A stretch of 64,000 bases of DNA from JADKIH01 sp031417555. Lineage in GTDB: Bacteria; Bacteroidota; Bacteroidia; AKYH767-A; 2013-40CM-41-45. Position numbers and translations under genes: made by a program. The stretch covers positions 1 to 64,000 of the forward strand of contig JANOVV010000115.1 in assembly GCA_031417555.1 (NCBI GenBank), read 5' to 3'. How positions within the stretch are numbered: the stretch's first letter is position 1; each line of letters opens with the position of its first letter. Under the pieces are notes generated by a model. It saw nothing but the letters and a program-made list of their open reading frames with translations. It searched no databases and was not told the origin of the DNA. Below, in pieces: positions 57,728 to 64,000 of the stretch.

Positions 57728-57830
57728 TTTCTTTGCGAAACTTTGTGTAATTCTTTGTGAACTTTGTGGTTAAAAACCAGCCTAGAATAAAACGCAAAGA
57801 CGCGACGAAGCGCTACGTTTCGCAAAGAAA
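57728..57830. repeat. CTTTGCG inverted repeat element, second copy
   Basis: TTTCTTTGCGAAAC and GTTTCGCAAAGAAA are perfect 14-base inverted ends. The inside has CTTTGTG words, TTAAAAACCAGCC and ACGCAAAGACGCGACG. It occupies the gap between the M28 gene and the convergent methyltransferase gene. Confidence 0.8.
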
Positions 57831-57840
57831 ATATATTGTA

Positions 57841-58467
57841 TTATTTTTTTTGAAATAACAAAGTCAATATCCGTGGAATTGTTGTTCTATCGTTTCCGTC
57901 AAAATATTCGTCAATGTTTATTAATTCCAGATTATGTTTTTTAGCTGAATCAATAAAATCAGAAATATTGTGATTAAAACATTCAACAACCTGGATTCCA
58001 TCCTCTGTTTCGAATCTTGCTTTACTGCCTTCATATTGCTTGAATGGATGAAGTTCGCCAATATAGACGAGTCCTTCTTTCGCTAATGATTTTGAAACTT
58101 CCTGAAAAACATGATCCAGATTTTGAATATGCTCCAAGACTAAACTAAACGTTACAAGATCATATTGCTTTTTACTGAACGTCCAATCGAATGTAATGTC
58201 TGCCTGAATAAATTGAACAATCTCTGAAGAAATTTTCTCCTTTGCTTTTGCAAGCATCTCTTCAGAAAGATCTGCAGCAGTAATTTGTTTAGCTTTTGTA
58301 ATCAACCATTCGGTATTTTTTCCTGTACCGCAACCTATTTCAAGGCAAGAATTGAAATGAATATTTTCTAAAACTTTTCTTAAAACAATTGCTTCGAGAT
58401 CGCGTGTTTTGTTAATGTTGGTATCGTATTGTTTGGACCAAATGTTGTAAGCTTGTTTTGTGTTCAT
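57841..58467 (-). CDS. Class I SAM-dependent methyltransferase
   Basis: The product is 208 residues. The SAM-binding motif is LEIGCGTGKNTEWL (near residue 40), followed by ITAADLSEEML and LVTFSLVLEHIQNLDH. The target is unknown; the form is that of the small Methyltransf_11/25 type. It is 34 bases downstream of the GNAT gene in the same direction, so the two may be co-transcribed. Confidence 0.87.
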   Translation of the reverse strand: MNTKQAYNIWSKQYDTNINKTRDLEAIVLRKVLENIHFNSCLEIGCGTGKNTEWLITKAKQITAADLSEEMLAKAKEKISSEIVQFIQADITFDWTFSKKQYDLVTFSLVLEHIQNLDHVFQEVSKSLAKEGLVYIGELHPFKQYEGSKARFETEDGIQVVECFNHNISDFIDSAKKHNLELINIDEYFDGNDRTTIPRILTLLFQKK

Positions 58468-58501
58468 TGTTTTTACTCCCTTTTCAATTGCAAATTAAAC
58501 T

Positions 58502-58957
58502 TTAAATTATCTTCCTCATACAAACACTATTTTCAACATTCTCATACTGCCCATAATTCGGAATTTTCTCATACCCTGATTTTTGATAAAGTCTGATTGC
58601 TTCCGGTTGCTTTTTACCGGTTTCCAGAACACAAGCGGAAAAACCTGATTCTTTTGCCCATAGCTCCAATTCTTTCAAAATAATTCCGGCAATTCCCTTT
58701 CGACGAAACTCATCTTTGACAAACATTCTTTTTATTTCAACTGACTGTTCATCATATTTCTTAAAGGCGCCACAACCTACCGGAATATTATCTGAATAAT
58801 ACACTACTACATTACGAATGCTATCTAATTTATTAAACTGAGCAAAAAAATAATGTTCATCTCCGTCTCTTATTTTTAAATCCTGATCAAGTAGAATGAC
58901 AAGATTTATAAAATCGGAATCATCGGAGGTTGTTCGTTTTAAAACGGATTCAGGCAT
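58502..58957 (-). CDS. GNAT-family N-acetyltransferase
   Basis: From ATG 58957 the product is 151 residues. An upstream TTG (59017) would add 20. The acetyl-CoA motif is VKDEFRRKGIAGIILKELE, followed by ACVLETGKKQPEAIRLYQKSGY, the usual C-terminal GNAT signature. The acceptor is unknown. It lies just upstream of the methyltransferase gene. Confidence 0.88.
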   Translation of the reverse strand: MPESVLKRTTSDDSDFINLVILLDQDLKIRDGDEHYFFAQFNKLDSIRNVVVYYSDNIPVGCGAFKKYDEQSVEIKRMFVKDEFRRKGIAGIILKELELWAKESGFSACVLETGKKQPEAIRLYQKSGYEKIPNYGQYENVENSVCMRKII

Positions 58958-59017
58958 AAAATCACCAACAATATTTTGTTGTAAATATAATAAATGAAGC
59001 TTATCAATCGATAGCAA

Positions 59018-59366
59018 ATACCAATCTTTATAAGTTACGCCATCTACTTTTACAGAATATTAATTGAGACCAATGTTTCCGTAACAACAGTACCCAGCCC
59101 GATGTTTGCCGCAAACAAACCCAACGAGTTAGTAGTTTCGCTTTGTGTTTCCTTTTAAACAATTTTTCCACCTTCATTTGTATCGTGAAATATGAAATGT
59201 AAAATTAGTAGGGTAAGTGTTTTGAGATTTGTTTTAAGTATAAATCATTTAGATACGCGAAAAAGTATTTTAAGTTTTGAGTGATCAAATCTAATGCTGC
59301 CATATATGCTCAAATTCCCTATTAAAATGGTTGTAATCTCTTAAAACCAAGAGTTATTTCGCATGC
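59018..59366. other. Intergenic region without a recognised gene
   Basis: About 350 bases separate divergent genes. A short GTTTG-CCG-CAAAC hairpin lies near 59110-59130 in a locally less AT-rich patch. Nothing else was recognised. Confidence 0.4.
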
Positions 59367-59720
59367 ATGTTCGACTTCGAAAAACTTTCTGTATACTCAA
59401 AGGCTAAAGAATTTAATCGACAAATTCAATGGGATATTTTAAGCATCGATAGTTTAGAAAAAAATATAAAAGATCAGCTAAGACGTGCCTCACTAAGTAT
59501 AGTTCTGAATATCGCGGAAAGTACAAGCAGATTTTCTGATGCTGATACACGCAATTTTTATGTTATTGCGAGAGGAAGCCTGATCGAATGTATTGCGATA
59601 CTTGATTTGTTGAAGGACGATTTGATAATCAGCAAAGAACTGTATTTGGAGTTATATAATAAAGGAGAAGAACTTTCGAAAATTTTGTATGTGTTGATTA
59701 GAGGGCTGGAAAAGAAATAA
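59367..59720 (+). CDS. Four-helix bundle protein (23S rRNA-intervening-sequence family)
   Basis: The product is 117 residues. It opens FEKLSVYSKAKEFNRQI and continues with QLRRASLSIVLNIAESTSR, both hallmarks of the S23-type four-helix bundle family (TIGR02436). Members occur inside intervening sequences of 23S rRNA and also as free genes at scattered loci, as here. Function is unknown. A tandem repeat and the tmRNA follow. Confidence 0.9.
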   Translation: MFDFEKLSVYSKAKEFNRQIQWDILSIDSLEKNIKDQLRRASLSIVLNIAESTSRFSDADTRNFYVIARGSLIECIAILDLLKDDLIISKELYLELYNKGEELSKILYVLIRGLEKK

Positions 59721-59740
59721 ATTTCAGTTTTATTATAATT

Positions 59741-59880
59741 AAGAGATTGAAAGTTTGAGTTACAGATTGAGAGTGTAGTTCGCGAGTTTGAGTTTTCAGT
59801 ATAGAGTTTGAAAGTTTGAGTTTCAGTATGAGAGCGAAGTTCGCGAGTTCAGACAGAGAACTGAGTGTGAGTGTTACATC
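59741..59880. repeat. Tandem GAAAGTTTGAGTT-type repeat
   Basis: Two units of about 64 bases share GA(A)AGTTTGAGTT, then CAG.ATGAGAG and GAAGTTCGCGAGTT. Shorter GAGTGTGAGTG and inverted CTCAAAC words follow. It fills the gap between the four-helix-bundle gene and the 3' end of tmRNA. Confidence 0.65.
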
Positions 59881-59906
59881 GCAAACTCCGCACTCAAACT
59901 GTATTG

Positions 59907-60269
59907 TGGAGCTGGCGGGATTTGAACCCGCGTCCAGACAAGCAATCAACGAGCTTTCTACATGCGTAGTGTTATTTGATTTTCGGCCGGATAGCTGCTA
60001 AACACGCGCTACTATCAAGCTTATTTCCGTTTGTCTTAGTTGCAGCACCGGAAAAGGGCTACAAAGCACTCACCGTACGATACTTCGGTTGAGCGAACGG
60101 GTGAGCAAGTCCACTCGAAGTAGCTAGCGGGTTAATCTTCTGATTAAGCGGCTAACGCGTATGAATTGTTGCCAGTTGGCAGTTTGAAAGCCGTGATTTA
60201 CGAGACAGACTTCCGACGCTCGGCATGCTTACTTATCAATTTCACCTGCTGTCAAGTCCTGTCAGCCCC
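59907..60269 (-). ncRNA. ssrA: Transfer-messenger RNA (tmRNA)
   Basis: Read on the minus strand, the RNA starts GGGGCTGACAGG and ends GGGTTCAAATCCCGCCAGCTCCA. That closing string supplies the T arm and the acceptor strand. GGGGCTG pairs with CAGCTCC. The tag frame near 60165 reads GNNSYALAA followed by TAA, close to known Bacteroidota tags. The CCA end is not encoded. It frees stalled ribosomes and tags the unfinished protein for proteolysis. The length is about 363 bases. Confidence 0.96.
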
Positions 60270-60306
60270 GAATTGATTGTGGGGCAAAGATAGGAAAACT
60301 AAAAGA

Positions 60307-60335
60307 GTATCAGGTATCAAGTATCATGTATCATG
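60307..60335. repeat. GTATCAAG/GTATCATG repeat upstream of tmRNA
   Basis: GTATCAGGTATCAAGTATC followed by ATGTATCATG, the same word family as at 33503 and 46121, here without an inverted arm. It is 37 bases upstream of the tmRNA 5' end. The rest of the gap to 60610 is AT-rich. Confidence 0.75.
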
Positions 60336-60610
60336 TTTTAAGACATTAGGAATAAAAGTATAGAGCTTTTTGAAATGGTTAAGGATTTAGGATTTTTTTA
60401 ATCATTGGTAAATAAAGCTTTCGAAATACGAATTTTTGATGTTTTTCTTACAGTGATTTTAAGGCAAATCTTCATGGAAAATAAGTATTTAAGTCGGTAA
60501 AAAATGAATAAATGCATTCTTACAACTTAATTTTTTAACTATTTTTTTTGGGCGCAACTTTCGATTCGTAAATCCGTTTTTAAAATTTTACACTCTAAAA
60601 AACGAATAAT

Positions 60611-61669
60611 ATGAATTTAATAAAGACTTCTTTTTTATCGCTGATAACCGTTTGTTTTTTGATTACATCCTGCGGGCCATCAAGAATTGTTTCTTTTAAC
60701 GTTACACGACCTGCAGAAATATCTTTACCCTCTGATATCAATACCGTTCTTCTTGTAGATCGTACCAAGTTCAACAATAAAATGGTAAATATTATCGAAG
60801 GTATCCTAACCGGCGAAATGCCGGAAGATGATAAAGCTGCCGCTCAGGAAACTATGATGAGCCTTAAAAATGCTTTAAATTATTCGCCGCGATATAATGT
60901 AAAAATTTTAACTGACAGACTGGAAGGAAACAGCATGACTGCCGCTTTTCCGGATGCTTTGAAATGGGATGTCATCGATAAACTTTGTGTAAATAATAAT
61001 GCCGAAGCCTTAGTTTCCCTTGAAGTTTATGATTCAAATTTTATTGTCACGCATGGAAGCAGAGTAAAGAAAAAATCAGTCGGTGAAGGAACAAACAAAC
61101 ATGATGTAGAATATACCGAATACTATGCTCAGGGAATTGGAAGCGTTAAAATGGGGATAAGGACGTATTATAACAAAGACAAATCTATTGTCGACCAACA
61201 AATGATTAACAAAAGCCACACATGGGATGCAACCGGAACTTCAGTTTTGGATGCCATGCGTTTACTAATCTCCAAATCTAATGCTAATAAATATTTAGCT
61301 TCTAATGTCGGCGAAGATTATGCTTACAAAATTTCTCCTATGCCATACACGATATCAAGGCCATTTTACGGAAAGTCTAAACATATTCCGGAAGTCGCTA
61401 CAGGTTCACGTTATGCCGACGTAAATCAATGGAACGAAGCCATCACTGTCTGGAAAAACGGTTTGAAGAAAGCAAGAAAAAAAGATGCAGGCTACTTAGC
61501 CTATAATCTTGCAATTGCCTATGAAGTTTTAGGTGAATATGGAACTGCTATAACCTGGGCACAGGACTCCTATACTAAATACGGAAATAAAAACGGTCGT
61601 GATTATGTATGGGAATTAAGAAGACGAATGAACGAAGAAGTTGTTCTCAATAAACAAATGAATCAATAG
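60611..61669 (+). CDS. DUF6340-family lipoprotein
   Basis: The product is 352 residues. The lipobox is ITSC with Cys21. The opening VSFNVTRPAEISLPSDINTVLLVDRT is cited here only by its first part, VSFNVTRPAEI, which is typical of the family. A C-terminal TPR-like pair (DVNQWNEAITVWKNGLKKA, AIAYEVLGEYGTAITWAQ) is visible. Function is unknown; it is widespread in Bacteroidota. It converges with the next gene, 8 bases apart. Confidence 0.85.
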   Translation: MNLIKTSFLSLITVCFLITSCGPSRIVSFNVTRPAEISLPSDINTVLLVDRTKFNNKMVNIIEGILTGEMPEDDKAAAQETMMSLKNALNYSPRYNVKILTDRLEGNSMTAAFPDALKWDVIDKLCVNNNAEALVSLEVYDSNFIVTHGSRVKKKSVGEGTNKHDVEYTEYYAQGIGSVKMGIRTYYNKDKSIVDQQMINKSHTWDATGTSVLDAMRLLISKSNANKYLASNVGEDYAYKISPMPYTISRPFYGKSKHIPEVATGSRYADVNQWNEAITVWKNGLKKARKKDAGYLAYNLAIAYEVLGEYGTAITWAQDSYTKYGNKNGRDYVWELRRRMNEEVVLNKQMNQ

Positions 61670-61677
61670 TTAACAAC

Positions 61678-63852
61678 TCATTTAATTAATACCAGTTTTC
61701 TGAAAATCCTTTTTAGGCCATCAGTTATTTCAACTGTATAGCATCCCATTGCTAATTGAGAGCAATCTATCTGCATTTCTTTTACTCCGGTTTTAGCATC
61801 TTCATTCAAAAGAACTTTCATTTGATTTCCGCTAATATCGAGAAGCCTGACTGAAATTTTACCCGCTCCATCAAAGCGAAGTGTTGCTGAATTATTTACC
61901 GGATTAGGATAAATTATGTAATCAGAATTTGTATTAATGGATGCTAATCCAGTGGGGTCATCAAGAATTATAACAGGATCACAAAAAGTACAAGCTCGGG
62001 AATCGAGTACACACAATGTATAATTACCTGCAGGAAGATTTATTATTTCATTTCCGGAAATTACTCCTGCTGATGTAACAACATTATAAGGTGGATTTCC
62101 GCCATTGAGAGTAAAATAAATTATTCCATCCGAACATCCAATGCAAGATGTATGTCTGACAGAATCTACATGAAGATAAAGAGAATCAGGAATAAAAAAA
62201 GTCAATGTATCCAAACCACAAAATCCTGAATCATTAATAATGACATAATATCCATCCTGTGGTAAATATGAAATCGTATCCGCTTTGGAAATACCAGTAT
62301 CAGCTCTTACAAGTGTTCCAATAGTATTGTACCAATAGTAATAATTCGGCAATGTTCCAAAAGAAGATATAGAAACAGAATTATTATTAGGATTACAAAT
62401 GTCGGGAACGTTTACACTTACTTCGGGATGACAAGGCAATGGAGGAATAATTCCGGGAAGAATTATTTCATAAAGCCCCGAATTACCGCTATAGCCATTC
62501 TCAATTACATAAATTTTATTACTGTCGATATCAGCATCAACAGGGTGCTGGAATTCTCCAATGATTCGCGTTGCATTCAGTCTGAATTTTCCGGCTACAG
62601 AATCAAAAGAAAGAGCGAGATGAACTAAATCCTGACTTGGATCTACAAATGTACCTGCCGAACTATCTGGAAACAATGAACACCCGCAACTGTCATAACC
62701 TTTTGTCCAGCTAAGCATAAAAGCATCACCGGTATAAGGTGAAGCAAGTACATGAGAATTATCGAAGACAAGCCCAAGCGGTGAACGATGAGAAGAAAAC
62801 GTAGCCAGTGGAATACCCTTATCACTGGCATCATTTACTGCTCCGGTAGAATCCCTGAATTTATCACAATCCGGACCATAGTTTTTTATTGGATCATCAA
62901 ACGTAATCGAAGGCGGACGTTGAGGAAATGTTGGATCATTGTTCCAAAACCCTCTTCTCCAAGCACGAGAATAGTGATTGATGAGTGGGTCCGTTGCCGG
63001 ATTAAAAGAAGGAAATTGCTGAGGATTATTTGTATCACCCATTCTCCATGGAAAGCCATAATGATGGCCGCGAAGAAGTAAATTCATTTCTTCATTATGA
63101 TCATAGTCACCCGAATTTTCAACTCCGAATAAATTTCCATGCGAATCAAAAGCCATATCAAATGTACTTCGGATACCGCGACAGAAAATATAACCACTGG
63201 AGGCAAGCCAGACAGAATCATTTTGGAGTAAAATAGTATTGTTTTGTTTTGCAGGCAATGCTAATATTAGAGTTGTAATAGGAACATTTCGAAGTCCGGG
63301 ATATGTTCCATAACGATTTTGAATTTCTCCATGATCACCGCGTGCACCGCTGCATAAATAGATAGAATCTCCGGCTGCATTCACGGCAAGGCCCGTAAAT
63401 AAATGATCAAAATAATCGGCAGTCTGGTAGCCCGAAGTAAATAGTAATGTATCCCACTTCCGATTTCCGTTCGACTGAAGTTTTCCACGAACAACGATTC
63501 CATTTGTTACCGGTGTTGATGTATGATTATTGCCAGCGAGATACAATGTGCTGTCGTGAAATGTCATTCCCTGTACATATTCCACTCCATGCTGAGCAGT
63601 ACTATAAATTAGAGTATCGTAAGCGACTCCGACAGCAGGTTGAATTACCTGATAAATATTTCCATCTGTCAGTATATAATATATTCTGTGAGTAATTGGA
63701 TCCAAACCAATACGAATGGCTCCATCTTCTATTGTAGTTATCCGATTAATAGTTATTCCCGCTTTTAAAACCTGAGGATTACTCTGCCCAAATAAGCTTC
63801 CGCTAAAAATAAAACTGAAAAAAAATAAAACAAAAAACAAAATCTTCTTCAT
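61678..63852 (-). CDS. Secreted glucose/sorbosone-dehydrogenase-like protein with T9SS signal
   Basis: The product is 724 residues with a signal peptide (FFVLFFFSFIFSGSLFGQ). Residues of about 30-480 form a beta-propeller like PQQ-dependent sugar dehydrogenases: FTGLAVNAAGDSIYLCSGARGDHG is represented by its AVNAAGDSIYLCSGARGD core, then GIRSTFDMAFDSHGNLFGVE and LASPYTGDAFMLSW. Two small SprB-like modules follow (HTSCIGCSDGIIYFTLNGG). The end is a T9SS sorting domain (IIYPNPVNNSATL). Whether it binds PQQ or oxidises a sugar cannot be said from the sequence. Confidence 0.82.
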   Translation of the reverse strand: MKKILFFVLFFFSFIFSGSLFGQSNPQVLKAGITINRITTIEDGAIRIGLDPITHRIYYILTDGNIYQVIQPAVGVAYDTLIYSTAQHGVEYVQGMTFHDSTLYLAGNNHTSTPVTNGIVVRGKLQSNGNRKWDTLLFTSGYQTADYFDHLFTGLAVNAAGDSIYLCSGARGDHGEIQNRYGTYPGLRNVPITTLILALPAKQNNTILLQNDSVWLASSGYIFCRGIRSTFDMAFDSHGNLFGVENSGDYDHNEEMNLLLRGHHYGFPWRMGDTNNPQQFPSFNPATDPLINHYSRAWRRGFWNNDPTFPQRPPSITFDDPIKNYGPDCDKFRDSTGAVNDASDKGIPLATFSSHRSPLGLVFDNSHVLASPYTGDAFMLSWTKGYDSCGCSLFPDSSAGTFVDPSQDLVHLALSFDSVAGKFRLNATRIIGEFQHPVDADIDSNKIYVIENGYSGNSGLYEIILPGIIPPLPCHPEVSVNVPDICNPNNNSVSISSFGTLPNYYYWYNTIGTLVRADTGISKADTISYLPQDGYYVIINDSGFCGLDTLTFFIPDSLYLHVDSVRHTSCIGCSDGIIYFTLNGGNPPYNVVTSAGVISGNEIINLPAGNYTLCVLDSRACTFCDPVIILDDPTGLASINTNSDYIIYPNPVNNSATLRFDGAGKISVRLLDISGNQMKVLLNEDAKTGVKEMQIDCSQLAMGCYTVEITDGLKRIFRKLVLIK

Positions 63853-63904
63853 ATTAAATTTAATTTAATTAATTCCATTATTAATATAAATCACAGACCC
63901 CCTA

Positions 63905-64000
63905 TTATCCCCCAAACTGCCTCAGATGATGATCCAAATGTTTATACATTAGAGTATCCCATTCTTCAGGTTTCATTTTTCCGAAAAACGGATGTGCTTC
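63905..64000 (-). CDS. DUF1569/DinB-like protein, 3' end only
   Basis: The last 31 codons of a gene running off the right edge read EAHPFFGKMKPEEW, then TLMYKHLDHHLRQFGG and a TAA stop. The HPFFG and KHLDHHLRQFG motifs are typical of the C-terminus of DUF1569 proteins of the DinB superfamily. The stop lies 52 bases upstream of the start of the dehydrogenase-like gene on the same strand. Confidence 0.75.
   Translation of the reverse strand, partial: EAHPFFGKMKPEEWDTLMYKHLDHHLRQFGG

Noticed and set aside
57728..57830. CRISPR-like or terminator reading of the inverted repeat
   Set aside because: There are no regularly spaced identical repeats with spacers, and no T tract follows the stem.
59698..60001. 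Open frames across the tmRNA on both strands
   Set aside because: They overlap the conserved tmRNA body and have no family resemblance.

Overview
The window is from a low-G+C member of the phylum Bacteroidota; family and genus cannot be fixed from what is visible. Supporting signs are six proteins with type IX secretion (T9SS) C-terminal sorting domains, a PorT gene directly after ubiE, a complete aerotolerance (Bat) operon, DUF4293 next to rho, a DUF6340 lipoprotein, an ABC permease fused to an M1 peptidase, and promoter-like TAnnTTTG boxes close to start codons. The tmRNA tag reads GNNSYALAA.

Layout. 1-11 kb: three large secreted adhesin-like proteins. The first is cut by the window start and carries 23 Dictyostelium-type CTDC repeats; the second has GEVED domains and five GGG repeats; the third, on the minus strand, has seven CUB domains. 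11.6-16.6 kb: a TMEM175-type channel, then an oligopeptide ABC importer (binding lipoprotein and two permeases, no ATPase nearby). 16.8-25.8 kb: MoxR, DUF58, a membrane-anchored partner, BatA-BatE and a YfcE-like phosphodiesterase, tightly packed. 25.8-33.4 kb: DUF4293, rho, a secreted Fn3-phosphoesterase and lon. 33.8-39.5 kb: aminotransferase, heptose-kinase-like gene, ubiE, porT and a FAD oxidoreductase.

39.5-43.3 kb looks accessory. Two directly repeated noncoding copies of about 400 bp flank a lone lipoprotein gene and are followed by an orphan multi-pass membrane protein and palindromic repeats. 43.3-47.0 kb: TrmH-like methyltransferase, a membrane metallophosphoesterase, pdxH and a YqgE/AlgH protein. 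47.3-50.9 kb: a repeat-rich T9SS cargo and a VOC protein. 51-59 kb: the permease-M1 fusion with its ATPase, an M28 peptidase, a SAM methyltransferase and a GNAT. 59.3-64 kb: a four-helix-bundle protein, tmRNA, a DUF6340 lipoprotein, a glucose/sorbosone-dehydrogenase-like T9SS protein and the 3' end of a DUF1569-like gene.

The genes point to a cell that invests in surface adhesins exported by T9SS, membrane quality control and peptide uptake. Intergenic spaces hold several families of short repeats. No CRISPR array, prophage, transposase or integrase gene was seen. The least explained structure is the paired repeat at 39.6-41.5 kb.
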